Shown piece by piece: positions 7,897 to 16,120 of a stretch of DNA of 43,663 nucleotides. A model generated the notes under the pieces. It saw nothing but the letters and a program-made list of their open reading frames with translations, made no database searches and was not told the origin of the DNA. Both the position numbers and the translations under genes were made by a program. The stretch comes from Peptacetobacter sp900539645 (GTDB lineage: Bacteria; Bacillota; Clostridia; Peptostreptococcales; Peptostreptococcaceae), in assembly GCF_047807365.1 (NCBI RefSeq), contig NZ_JBLOUI010000020.1:1-43663 (forward strand). Direction: 5' to 3'. The first letter of the stretch is position 1; each line of letters opens with the position of its first letter.

Positions 7897-9081
7897 TTAA
7901 TTTGTAATTCCATATTTTTTCTTACATACTTCTAATGCTTCAAATAAACCAGAAACGATTCTCTTTAACTGATCTTCATTGAAGTCTATGTATTTAGACA
8001 TATCAAATCCTTCACTCATACCTCTGTATAGATAGTACATCTTATCAGCTGAGAACTCTGGATTTGCGTAAACAGAAACGTCTAATTTTTCAGCAAGACC
8101 TTTTCTTATTTCTCTCATCTGCTGGAAATCAAAAGCAGTATTTGCAAGAAGTGTAACATCAGAACCTTCTTTTATAGCCTGTCTTATTTCGTACATCTGA
8201 TGCATGTTGAACTCTGGAGTAGCATAAGGTGCAACATCAAGGTTTATTCTAAGACCTTTTCTTATTTCACACATCTGTTCTGCATCAAAATCAGTAGTTG
8301 CGTAAACAGAAACATCGCAGTTTTCCATTAAACCATGTCTTATTTCATACATCTGTTCTTTAGAGAATTTAGGTTTTGCAAATACATCTACATCAACGTG
8401 TTTTTCAAGACCTTTTACTATCTGCTCTAATCTATCTCTATCAAATTTGTAGTTTTCCCAAGCTGTAGTATCTAGTCCATCATTTTTGTAATGAGCTATT
8501 ATATTAAGCTGCTGCTGAGTTACATTTTCTCCTGATGCAAGTGCATTTCCAACACATTCTCTAACTAATTTAACTCTATCTTCAAACATATTCTCATTTG
8601 AAGGGTCAGCATAAGAAGAAACATCTATACCAGCTCTAAGTCCAAGTATAACCTGCTGTAACTGATATTCTGATAAAGCATCTATATCAAATGGAGATAA
8701 ATCAAGTCCTGATTTTAAAGCTCCAAATATTTCTGCCATTTTATATCCGTCGAATTTTTTCTTTGCGTAAATAGAAACATCAAAACCTTCTTTTAAACCT
8801 TTTGATATCCAGTAAAGTTCCTGAGAAGAAAATCCTTCTTCTACATATTTAGATATATCGTTTCCGTTTTCTAACGCTTCTCTTATAGTCTGCATATCTT
8901 TGCTATCAAAGCTAGGTTTTGCATAAATAGAAACGTCCAGATTAGCTTTTAACCCAAGTCTTATTTCTCTCATCTGTTCGCTGTCAAAACATTCATCTCT
9001 GTAAACAGAAACATCAAGACCTGAACTAAGACCTTTATTTATTTCTCTAATCTGGTTTGCATTGAATTTGTTAAATTTCAT
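7897..9081 (-). CDS. Tandem 26-residue repeat protein, unknown function
   Basis: A 394-residue protein made almost wholly of about 13-14 imperfect repeats of 26 residues. The repeat pattern is roughly FDxxQMxEIRKGL followed by xxGLDVSVYAxPx, so each unit probably forms two short helices and stacks into a solenoid. A spacer of about 26 residues (near NENMFEDRVKLVREC) interrupts the array in the middle. It has no signal peptide, membrane segment or catalytic motif, so it is probably a cytosolic binding or scaffold protein. The ATG at 9081 follows GGGAG by nine bases; a TTG at 9090 is too close to that site. It is monocistronic, with its own terminator at 7861-7880. I do not recognise a named family. 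Confidence 0.85.
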   Translation of the reverse strand: MKFNKFNANQIREINKGLSSGLDVSVYRDECFDSEQMREIRLGLKANLDVSIYAKPSFDSKDMQTIREALENGNDISKYVEEGFSSQELYWISKGLKEGFDVSIYAKKKFDGYKMAEIFGALKSGLDLSPFDIDALSEYQLQQVILGLRAGIDVSSYADPSNENMFEDRVKLVRECVGNALASGENVTQQQLNIIAHYKNDGLDTTAWENYKFDRDRLEQIVKGLEKHVDVDVFAKPKFSKEQMYEIRHGLMENCDVSVYATTDFDAEQMCEIRKGLRINLDVAPYATPEFNMHQMYEIRQAIKEGSDVTLLANTAFDFQQMREIRKGLAEKLDVSVYANPEFSADKMYYLYRGMSEGFDMSKYIDFNEDQLKRIVSGLFEALEVCKKKYGITN

Positions 9082-9230
9082 TGTAATCAACTCCCAAAAT
9101 TATTTTACTTATACATATTTTATAAATTGTTTAAGACTTATTATAATAATTATAATATAAAAAGTAAACGATTTCTATACATTTTGAAATTTGAAAAAAT
9201 AAGAAAAAGAAAAGATATTTATTTTGTATG

Positions 9231-9264
9231 AGTACAATCTTAATAATGAGTGTAATATTGTACT
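9231..9264. promoter_or_regulatory. Inverted repeat upstream of the radical SAM gene
   Basis: AGTACAAT (9231-9238) is matched by ATTGTACT (9257-9264) with an 18-base spacer. It lies in the 295-base divergent region between the repeat protein and the radical SAM gene, which is otherwise AT-rich and featureless. It may be an operator or chance. Confidence 0.25.
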
Positions 9265-9376
9265 ATTATCTGAATGCTTTGAAGAAGTTATAGTATAATA
9301 GAATTATAAAAAATAACTGATAAAAATTAATTCTATAATTAATAATTTTAAGATAATGAAATAGGAGTGATAAATT

Positions 9377-9976
9377 ATGATGACAATATTCTACCCAATA
9401 GGAGAAAGTCTTTATGTGAATCTTACAAATAAATGTCCTTGTAGATGCGTGTTCTGCGTGAGAGAAGAACATGAAACAGTAGGAAACAATAACAGCTTAT
9501 GGCTAGACCATGATCCATCTATGGAAGAGATAAAAGCAGACCTAGAAAGATTTAATCTAGCTGACTATAAAGAAGTAGTGTTCTGTGGATTTGGTGAACC
9601 TATGATGAGAATGGATGACCTTATAGAAACAGCAAAATATATAAAATCTAAAGCTGATATAAAAACAAGAATAAATACAAATGGACTTGGAGATCTTATT
9701 CATGAAAAAAATACAGCTGAGTGCATAAAAGATTGTATAGATTCTGTATCAATAAGTTTAAATGCTCCAGATAAGGAAAGTTATTGCAGAGTAACTAGAC
9801 CTAAGTTTGGAGAACAGTCTTTTGAGGCTATGCTTAAATTTGCCGAAGAATGCAGAGATTGTGGAATAAATATAGCATTCTCTGTAGTTGATGAGATTAC
9901 TCCAGAAGAAATAGAAAAATCTAGAGAATTGGCTGAATCTTTAGGAGTAAAATTAAGAGTAAGACATAAACGGTAA
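9377..9976 (+). CDS. TatD-linked type radical SAM protein
   Basis: A compact radical SAM protein of 199 residues. The cluster motif CX3CX2C is at C20, C24 and C27 (NKCPCRCVFC, with an extra cysteine at 22), and the SAM-binding glycine motif is CGFGEP. Size and sequence fit the TatD-associated radical SAM family, whose members often sit next to or are fused with a TatD-like nuclease. No tatD lies here; the next gene is another radical SAM enzyme. The ATG at 9377 is preceded by AGGAGTG. The substrate is unknown. Family placement is recalled from sequence pattern and is good but not certain. Confidence 0.75.
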   Translation: MMTIFYPIGESLYVNLTNKCPCRCVFCVREEHETVGNNNSLWLDHDPSMEEIKADLERFNLADYKEVVFCGFGEPMMRMDDLIETAKYIKSKADIKTRINTNGLGDLIHEKNTAECIKDCIDSVSISLNAPDKESYCRVTRPKFGEQSFEAMLKFAEECRDCGINIAFSVVDEITPEEIEKSRELAESLGVKLRVRHKR

Positions 9977-10013
9977 TAAACATAGAAAGTATAATATTTT
10001 GGAGGGAATAAAT

Positions 10014-10937
10014 TTGAGCGAACTAAAATATGTATTTGGGCCAGTACCTTCTCGCAGAATGGGACGTTCCCTAGGGATAAGTCCTATTCCTAAAAAGACA
10101 TGTAATTATTCTTGTGTGTATTGCCAGCTTGGACGTACAAACAAGATGACAAATAAAAGAGAAGAGTATTTTTCATTAGAAGATATATTATCTGAATTTG
10201 ATTTTCATCATAATGAGGATAGCTATGATGTTATAACAATTGTAGGTGAAGGAGAGCCTACATTGTATTCTCGTTTGGGAGAGCTTATAAAAGAGATTAA
10301 AAAAAGATCTAACAAACCAGTTGCAGTTATAACAAATGGTGCATTATTATACGATGAAAGCGTTCGTAAAGAACTTATGAATGCTGATATTGTACTACCT
10401 TCACTTGATAGCTACAATGAGGAAATGTTTAAAAAGGTTGATAGACCTTATGGAAGGATAAAGTTTGAAGAAGTATGGCAAGGACTTTTAGATTTTACTA
10501 AAGAATATAAAGGTCAAATTTATATGGAAATAATGCTTATGAATGGCATAAATGACGATGAAAAATCTTTATTTGAATTTAAAAATCTATTAAATCAGAT
10601 TAGATACGATAGACTTTATATAAATACACCTGTGCGTCCACCAGCAGAGAGTTATATAGAAGAATCTAGTAAAGAAAGCATACAAAAGGCAGTTGAGATA
10701 TTAAAAGGTGTTTCGATAGATATGCTTTCATCTGTTGGATTTTCAAGTGATATAGAAGATGATTATCAGGCTGTATTAAGTATAATTGGACGTCATCCTA
10801 TGAATCAGTTTGAAATAAGAAGTTTTCTTGAGTCAAGAGAAAATGAAGATATAGATAAAGTTATGCAGCAACTAAATCAAGACGATAATGTTTGTAAAAT
10901 GGAGTATAAAGGTTACTGCACATATCGTTTAAAATAA
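10014..10937 (+). CDS. Radical SAM protein, COG0731-like Fe-S oxidoreductase
   Basis: A 307-residue radical SAM protein. The opening FGPVPSRRMGRSLGISPIP and the cluster motif KTCNYSCVYCQLGRT (CX3CX2C) are the hallmark of the COG0731 group, which is related to wyosine-type tRNA enzymes but mostly uncharacterised in bacteria. The SAM glycine motif is GEGEPT. The start is the TTG at 10014, seven bases after GGAGGG; an upstream in-frame TTG at 9999 overlaps that site and is unlikely. A winged-helix-like tail (IIGRHPMNQFEIRSF) follows the barrel. It sits 37 bases after the first radical SAM gene and 21 before the kinase gene, so the three probably form one transcript. Confidence 0.8.
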   Translation: MSELKYVFGPVPSRRMGRSLGISPIPKKTCNYSCVYCQLGRTNKMTNKREEYFSLEDILSEFDFHHNEDSYDVITIVGEGEPTLYSRLGELIKEIKKRSNKPVAVITNGALLYDESVRKELMNADIVLPSLDSYNEEMFKKVDRPYGRIKFEEVWQGLLDFTKEYKGQIYMEIMLMNGINDDEKSLFEFKNLLNQIRYDRLYINTPVRPPAESYIEESSKESIQKAVEILKGVSIDMLSSVGFSSDIEDDYQAVLSIIGRHPMNQFEIRSFLESRENEDIDKVMQQLNQDDNVCKMEYKGYCTYRLK

Positions 10938-10958
10938 ACAAATAAAGGAGTATTTATA

Positions 10959-11834
10959 ATGCATAATACAGTTAAGAAAGTAGCAGCTATTCATGATTTA
11001 TCTGGATATGGAAGAGCATCTCTTACTGCAATTATTCCTACATTGTCAGCAATGGGAATACAAGTATGTCCTCTTCCAACAGCGATACTATCAAATCATA
11101 CAGGGGGATTTGAAACTTTTAGTTATCTTGATTTAACAGATAATATGGAGGAATATATAAAACATTGGAAGAATATAGGAATTGATTTTGATTGCATATA
11201 TTCAGGATTTCTTGGCTCTGGTAGACAGATAGATATAGTATCAGTATTTATAGATGATTTTCGCAGAGAGGAAACTCTTGTTGTTATAGATCCTGTAATG
11301 GGGGATGGAGGTAAGTTATATAAATCATTTGATTGGAATTTTGTACCTCTTATGAAAGAACTTGTTGCAAAAGCCGATATTATAACTCCCAATTTTACAG
11401 AAGCTGCATTTTTACTTGGATATAAAGAATGTCCTAAAGAAATAAGTAGGGAAGAGTTAAAAGATTGGTTAAAACGTCTTAGCGAAATGGGTCCAGAAAC
11501 AGTTGTAATAACAAGTGTACCTGATGCGAATAATTCTGAATATACTAATGTTGTGACATACAGCAAAAAGGATAACCACTATTGGAAGCTTAACTGCAGA
11601 TACATACCAGCTTATTATCCTGGAACAGGAGATACTTTTACAAGTGTAATGATTGGAAGCTTGTTACAAGGTGAAAATTTACCTGTATCATTGGATAAAG
11701 CAATGCAGTTTATATCTCAGTGTATAAAATCAAGCTATGGTTATGACTATCCCAATAGAAATGGTGTACTGCTTGAAAGGGAGTTACCATTTTTAAGAAC
11801 AAGACCGCTTATATCAGATTATGAAACGTTATAG
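10959..11834 (+). CDS. pdxY: Pyridoxal/pyridoxamine kinase (PfkB-like)
   Basis: This 291-residue ribokinase-fold enzyme phosphorylates B6 vitamers to pyridoxal 5'-phosphate precursors in salvage. Diagnostic stretches are the N-terminal AIHDLSGYGRASLTA, the substrate loop SNHTGGFE, VVIDPVMGDGG, and the anion-hole/catalytic motif PGTGDTFTS near the C-terminus. Length is usual. AAAGGAG precedes the ATG. It is the last gene of the radical SAM cluster and ends before a strong terminator. Some Firmicutes relatives act on hydroxymethylpyrimidine instead, so the vitamer is a family inference. Confidence 0.85.
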   Translation: MHNTVKKVAAIHDLSGYGRASLTAIIPTLSAMGIQVCPLPTAILSNHTGGFETFSYLDLTDNMEEYIKHWKNIGIDFDCIYSGFLGSGRQIDIVSVFIDDFRREETLVVIDPVMGDGGKLYKSFDWNFVPLMKELVAKADIITPNFTEAAFLLGYKECPKEISREELKDWLKRLSEMGPETVVITSVPDANNSEYTNVVTYSKKDNHYWKLNCRYIPAYYPGTGDTFTSVMIGSLLQGENLPVSLDKAMQFISQCIKSSYGYDYPNRNGVLLERELPFLRTRPLISDYETL

Positions 11835-11842
11835 AAAAAAAG

Positions 11843-11884
11843 AATCTGTAATACTACACATCTGTTTAGTATTACAGATTTTTT
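11843..11884 (+). terminator. Perfect 14-bp terminator after pdxY
   Basis: AATCTGTAATACTA (11843-11856) pairs perfectly with TAGTATTACAGATT (11867-11880), with a T-run at the end of the stem. Confidence 0.9.
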
Positions 11885-12019
11885 ATGCATTTTTTTACTT
11901 ATGGCATGTTACAAAATTGTAAGGTTAGATATATAAACTGTAAGGTTAATCGATTTTTCTAATAAATATTAAACAATATAATTAAATCAAAGAAAATAAT
12001 AAAAGAGAGGTCGATTTTT

Positions 12020-12934
12020 ATGAAATACATAATAAAAACTAACAACCTAGATAAAAAATATAAAAACTTTTACAGTGTAAAGGGAGCTAACCTAAACATA
12101 AAAGAAAAAAGGATTTATGGACTTATTGGTCCAAATGGAGCTGGAAAAAGTACTACTATGAAGATGTTACTAGGACTTATAAAGCCTAGTGGAGGAAGTA
12201 TAGAGATTATGGGAATGGAGATGAACGAAAAAAATAGAAGTAAAATCCTGTCAAATATAGGATCTCTTATAGAAAATCCAGCATACTACGAACATCTTAC
12301 AGGCATGGAAAATATGAAAATAATGCGGAATTTGATGAACGTATCAGATGAAAATATTCCAGATATTTTGAATACAGTAAATATTTACGATAGCAGAAAT
12401 AAAAAAGTAAAAGATTATTCTCTTGGAATGAAGCAGCGTCTAGGAATTGCAATGGCTCTAATCTCATATCCAAGTATATTGATACTAGATGAGCCTATAA
12501 ATGGGCTAGATCCAGCTGGGATAATAGAAATAAGGAACTTAATAAAGACATTACCAGAAAAATACGGAATGACAGTAATAATTTCTAGTCATATACTATC
12601 TGAAATAGAGCATATATGCGATGATATTGCAGTGATAGAAGATGGAAAGATAATATTTGAAGATGAAATATCCGTATTAAAAGAAAAGGGAAGAGAGCAG
12701 ATAGGAATAGATATTTCTGATTTAGCTTTGGCAAAGAAAATATTAAACGATAGAAAAATAGCTTCAAAAATAGAAAATAATAGATTAATGTTAGAAAAAT
12801 TAAGTGATGATAAAATTGCAGAGATAAATAGAATATTTGTAGAAAATGGGCTAAAGGTTTATAGAATAGAGTTAATTAAAAAGAGCTTAGAAGAAATATT
12901 CCTTGATTTAACAGGTAAGAAGGTGAGGATATAA
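12020..12934 (+). CDS. ABC ATPase, lantibiotic-immunity LanF/CprA type
   Basis: A 304-residue ATPase with Walker A GPNGAGKST (37-45), signature SLGMK (134-138), Walker B ILILDEP (D157, E158) and switch H191. At the Q-loop position it has glutamate (SLIENPAYYEHLTG, E85) rather than glutamine. That E-loop is characteristic of LanF, CprA and related antimicrobial-peptide immunity transporters. Two permease genes follow directly, completing an FEG-type set. No lantibiotic precursor or modification genes lie nearby, so it is likely a stand-alone resistance pump. Its stop codon overlaps the next start by one base. The specificity is unknown. Confidence 0.85.
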   Translation: MKYIIKTNNLDKKYKNFYSVKGANLNIKEKRIYGLIGPNGAGKSTTMKMLLGLIKPSGGSIEIMGMEMNEKNRSKILSNIGSLIENPAYYEHLTGMENMKIMRNLMNVSDENIPDILNTVNIYDSRNKKVKDYSLGMKQRLGIAMALISYPSILILDEPINGLDPAGIIEIRNLIKTLPEKYGMTVIISSHILSEIEHICDDIAVIEDGKIIFEDEISVLKEKGREQIGIDISDLALAKKILNDRKIASKIENNRLMLEKLSDDKIAEINRIFVENGLKVYRIELIKKSLEEIFLDLTGKKVRI

Positions 12935-13704
12935 TGAAGGTCAATATATTAAAGGGGACATATCTTGAGTTTGAAAAGATGAAAAAGAAAAAGATATTTA
13001 TGATAGCATTATTATTTACTTTGGTAACAGTAGTGTGGACTATGGCTGTATCAAATAACTTTTATTCAAGAGGAGAAACATCTCCTAGCGATATGTGGCT
13101 ATATGGTTTAACTTCAATAGCGCAGATAAACGCACTACTTTTACCAATTTTCTTATCAATAACAGCATCTAAAGTATCTGAAATAGAGCATAGAGGAGCA
13201 ACGTTGAAGATTTTACTTACTAGACAGAGTAGGGCAAATTTATACGTATCAAAATTTGTGTACTGCGAAATAGTAGCTACTTTATGTACATTAGTACAGT
13301 TTTTAGGGTTTATTGCAGCTACATATTTCTCTGACTTCTTTGAAGCTGTACCAGTTTCATTAATGATACAATCAGTATTTGCTGTGGTAGTAGTAAATAC
13401 AATGCTTATAGCGATATTTTTATTAGTTTGTATTTCTATAAAAAATCAGGTATATGGTGTTGGTTCTGGATTACTTTTAGGATTATTGGGAATAATATCT
13501 ATGCTATTTCCAAGAAATATAGCAGGATTTATTCCAAGCTATTATTATATGGATTTAATTCCTGCGAGAATGATTATGGGTGCTAAAAGAATAATAGGAT
13601 TTGAAGTATTACCATTTGATTTGGGTACAATAGGAATTGTCATGGTATTTAGCCTATTCTTAATAGTTGTCGGATTAATGTTTTTCAATAGAAAAGAGGT
13701 GTAG
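12934..13704 (+). CDS. ABC-2 permease, LanE/LanG-like (first of two)
   Basis: A 256-residue membrane protein with about six predicted transmembrane segments, beginning with FEKMKKKKIFMIALLFTLVTV, where a basic patch precedes the first helix. The segment ASKVSEIEHRGATLKILLT is the typical cytoplasmic loop of ABC-2 permeases in bacitracin and lantibiotic immunity systems. Its start overlaps the ATPase stop (TAATG), so translation is coupled, with AAGGTGAGG upstream. The next permease begins four bases after its stop. It probably pairs with that permease to form the membrane channel. Confidence 0.8.
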   Translation: MKVNILKGTYLEFEKMKKKKIFMIALLFTLVTVVWTMAVSNNFYSRGETSPSDMWLYGLTSIAQINALLLPIFLSITASKVSEIEHRGATLKILLTRQSRANLYVSKFVYCEIVATLCTLVQFLGFIAATYFSDFFEAVPVSLMIQSVFAVVVVNTMLIAIFLLVCISIKNQVYGVGSGLLLGLLGIISMLFPRNIAGFIPSYYYMDLIPARMIMGAKRIIGFEVLPFDLGTIGIVMVFSLFLIVVGLMFFNRKEV

Positions 13705-13707
13705 AAT

Positions 13708-14433
13708 ATGCTTTTTAGATGTATAAAATCAGAAATTATAAAGTTAAAAAGAAGTGGTATAGTCCCTGTTTTGATAATAATTCCATTGATTGCTGTTTTC
13801 ATGGGTACTGGAAATTATTATATGAATATAGGTGTACTTCAAAATAAATGGTACAGTCTTTGGACTCAGGTATCTTTGTTTTATAGTTACTTTTTCTTTC
13901 CGGCATCAATTGCATTAATCTGCTCTTATTTGTGTAAGTTAGAACATGAAAATTCAAATTGGAATAAAATTTTAGCAGCTCCGATAAAAAGAAGAAATAT
14001 AATTATATCAAAACTTGTATCAGCGACAATTTTAATATGTTTTTCACAGATTATGGTTGCAATATTTTATATAATCGGTGGGAAAATAGTGGGATTAGAT
14101 TTAAATATACCTAAAGAATTGATACAGTGGATTTCTCTTGGAGCCGTTGCTGGAATATCTGTAGCAGCGGTACAGTTATTTATATCTATGAATGTGAAGA
14201 ATTTTGCAGTACCTGTTGGAATTTCAGTATGTTTATCCATATTAGGACTTAGATTTGTTATGGCAGAAAAAGCATTTACCATTCCATATTCGTTAGTAAT
14301 ATACAGCATGAGTGCATTGAAACCTGGTGGGTTTGGTGGAGATGTAATTGCAAAAATATTAATAACATCGATTTTATTTACTATAATATTTGTATCGATA
14401 GAAAATATTATTTTAAAAAGAAAAGATATATAG
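13708..14433 (+). CDS. ABC-2 permease, LanE/LanG-like (second of two)
   Basis: A 241-residue membrane protein with about six transmembrane helices and the same plan as its upstream neighbour: a short basic N-terminus (KSEIIKLKRSG), then a cytoplasmic loop CKLEHENSNWNKILAAPIKR. It has AGAGGTG before the ATG and is the last gene of the ABC operon. The 187 bases after it are AT-rich with only a weak AATTC/GAATT hairpin and no convincing terminator, so read-through into the DUF3841 pair is possible. Confidence 0.8.
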   Translation: MLFRCIKSEIIKLKRSGIVPVLIIIPLIAVFMGTGNYYMNIGVLQNKWYSLWTQVSLFYSYFFFPASIALICSYLCKLEHENSNWNKILAAPIKRRNIIISKLVSATILICFSQIMVAIFYIIGGKIVGLDLNIPKELIQWISLGAVAGISVAAVQLFISMNVKNFAVPVGISVCLSILGLRFVMAEKAFTIPYSLVIYSMSALKPGGFGGDVIAKILITSILFTIIFVSIENIILKRKDI

Positions 14434-14620
14434 ATAATAAGTAGATAGATATAAAAATATAAATAACAAAAAGTAATTAACAAATAACTAAAATTTATTA
14501 AGAACAAAATTGTAAATATTAATTATACAATAAAAAATAAAATTAAAAAATTCTGAAGGAATTTAATATAATTTATAGAATATCTTAAATACAGATATTA
14601 TATAAAGGAACTTGATAGCT

Positions 14621-15178
14621 ATGGAAAAGATAAAGGTATGGACAAAGCAAAACAAAGACGTTCTTGAGCAGCTAGAGAGAGATGGAAGATATATAGCTAG
14701 GAAAGAATATATAATAAAAGATCTTCAAGAACACGCAGATTTAGTTCTCGATGTGTATGGATGGCTTTCGAGAAGTGGTCCACTTTCAAAAGACAAGCCA
14801 AAAGATGTAAGTTATCCTATTTGGGTATCTTTCAAAAAAGATGCGACAATGATGAACGACGAAAATTCTGTGATACTAGAACTAGAGTTAGATCCGAGTA
14901 CTATAACTCATGTAAATATAGAAAAATGGGGAATGATTTTAAACTATTCATATATTCCAGCAGATGAAGCTGATGCTAAAAGACATAGACAGCTTTTAGC
15001 GGACTATGGTGTAAGTGATGCACAGGCGTATATGAGTAGATTCTATCCACAGATAAAAATGGAAATTATGAGTAGTTGGTCTAGGCTATTTGACGATAAT
15101 GTAAAGGCAAATAGCGATGCATGCTACGGAAATATTTGGGAGGTGAAGGAAGAATGGATTACTCAAATAATAAAATAA
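14621..15178 (+). CDS. DUF3841 family protein, first of a tandem pair
   Basis: A soluble 185-residue protein of unknown function. It shares its plan with the next gene: an N-terminal VWTKQNKDVLEQLERDGRY, a middle YPIWVSFK, a LELELDPSTITHVNIEKW segment, and a C-terminal RFYPQIKMEIMSSWSRLFD followed by IWEVKEEWI. These are DUF3841 hallmarks. The ATG at 14621 is 10 bases after AAGGAA; a TTG at 14612 sits against that site. The end overlaps the start of its paralogue by 25 bases, so the two are translationally coupled. There is no signal peptide or membrane segment. I do not know a proven function for this family. Confidence 0.75.
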   Translation: MEKIKVWTKQNKDVLEQLERDGRYIARKEYIIKDLQEHADLVLDVYGWLSRSGPLSKDKPKDVSYPIWVSFKKDATMMNDENSVILELELDPSTITHVNIEKWGMILNYSYIPADEADAKRHRQLLADYGVSDAQAYMSRFYPQIKMEIMSSWSRLFDDNVKANSDACYGNIWEVKEEWITQIIK

Positions 15179-15735
15179 CTTTGTATGCACTTCAGGCAGA
15201 TCCTGTTATAGAAGCGATAAAGAAAGATGGTGTGTGTTTTTCTAAGAAAAAATACGTTGAAAAGAAGTATGTAGAAAGTGCAGCTGTATTTACAACTGTG
15301 TATTCTTGGTTTGTAAATGAAGCTGGCAGGTTTGCTAAAAAGCCAGAAGGAGCTGAGTATCCGTATTGGGCCTTTAAAGACCTATACAACGTAGACCAAG
15401 CAAATGGAGGAAATGTATTGAAATTAGAAGTTCCACTAGATGAGGTAGTTCTTTTCGATGTTAGAGATTGGAATAGGATTATGTGCTTGAAGTATTTGGG
15501 AAAAGATGAAAAAGAAGAAGCTACTTTTAGGGAAAAAATTGCTCCTTATGGTGTGTTAGAAACTAAGATAATGTTGACTAATTTTTATCCTGATTTAAAG
15601 AGGGAAGTAATGGATAGTTGGCAAAATCTTTTTAGAAATGAAGATAAGCTAAAAAATGGTGAGGATGTCACTAAAAACGGCATACAAGCTGGACTTTGGC
15701 AAATAAAAAAAGAATGGATAGTAGAGGGATTATAA
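15154..15735 (+). CDS. DUF3841 family protein, second of a tandem pair
   Basis: A soluble 193-residue paralogue of the preceding gene. Shared marks are KKYVEKKYVE near the N-terminus, PEGAEYPYWAFKD, VLKLEVPLDEVVLFDVRDW, TNFYPDLKREVMDSWQNLF and a final LWQIKKEWI. Identity between the two is modest, so the duplication is old or the two were acquired as a pair. The ATG at 15154 lies inside the first gene just after AGGTGAAGGA, which decides the start over an ATG at 15121. It is followed four bases after its stop by a copy of the nested-hairpin element. The function is unknown. Confidence 0.75.
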   Translation: MDYSNNKITLYALQADPVIEAIKKDGVCFSKKKYVEKKYVESAAVFTTVYSWFVNEAGRFAKKPEGAEYPYWAFKDLYNVDQANGGNVLKLEVPLDEVVLFDVRDWNRIMCLKYLGKDEKEEATFREKIAPYGVLETKIMLTNFYPDLKREVMDSWQNLFRNEDKLKNGEDVTKNGIQAGLWQIKKEWIVEGL

Positions 15736-15739
15736 TAAA

Positions 15740-15861
15740 AAGGACAATAGAATAACTGCTCTGTGCTCCAGTCCTCAGCGCCCCATCCTATTATGTAACA
15801 CATTTATAGGATGGGACGCTTGCGGAATTGTCGACATAGAGCAGTTATTTCTATTGTCCTT
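15740..15861 (+). repeat. Nested-hairpin element, copy A
   Basis: The outer arms AAGGACAATAGAATAACTGC... (15740-15762) and its complement (15838-15861) pair over 23 bases with one bulge. The inner stem AGCGCCCCATCCTA pairs with TAGGATGGGACGCT with one mismatch. Internal loops hold GCTCCAGTCCTC on the 5' side and GGAATTGTCGACAT on the 3' side. The copy starts four bases after the DUF3841 stop codon and has the same orientation as that gene. Confidence 0.85.
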
Positions 15862-15879
15862 ATTTTATTTACTTGTTAC

Positions 15880-15916
15880 AAGATGTATCGGAAAATTATC
15901 TGGTACATCTTTTTTA
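15880..15916 (+). terminator. Terminator behind element copy A
   Basis: AAGATGTA (15880-15887) pairs with TACATCTT (15904-15911), followed by T. It lies just outside the element and shares the TTACTTG...ACAAGATG flank seen in similar form beside copy B. Confidence 0.7.
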
Positions 15917-16010
15917 TTGGAAAAATTATATATAAATATAAGTAAAGGAAAAAAATAAACGTAAACTATGCATAAATAGAAGATATAGGTTGCATAAAAT
16001 CGATTTCAAA

Positions 16011-16039
16011 TGTGGCACTTTTATGTTTTCTTTGCCACA
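16011..16039. promoter_or_regulatory. Inverted repeat TGTGGCA/TGCCACA upstream of the PTS regulator
   Basis: TGTGGCA (16011-16017) is matched by TGCCACA (16033-16039). A related GCGGCAAATTAATGTGGTAA stretch follows at about 16062-16081. This sits in the promoter region of the PRD regulator and may be its own operator or another regulator's. TGGCAC resembles a sigma-54 -24 box, but the spacing to TTGC is wrong. Confidence 0.35.
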
Positions 16040-16120
16040 ATGAAGGAAAAATTTTATAATTGCGGCAAATTAATGTGGTAATTATAATAAAGTTATAATA
16101 ATCCTAGGAGATGAAGTAAA

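Noticed and set aside
14761..14967. A 68-codon plus-strand frame inside the first DUF3841 gene
   Set aside because: It overlaps a gene with clear family features in another frame, lacks a ribosome binding site and encodes basic low-complexity sequence.
16011..16035. Sigma-54 (-24/-12) promoter before the PRD regulator
   Set aside because: TGGCAC is present but the following TTGC is about 20 bases away, not the fixed 10-base GG-GC spacing. The pattern is better read as an inverted repeat.
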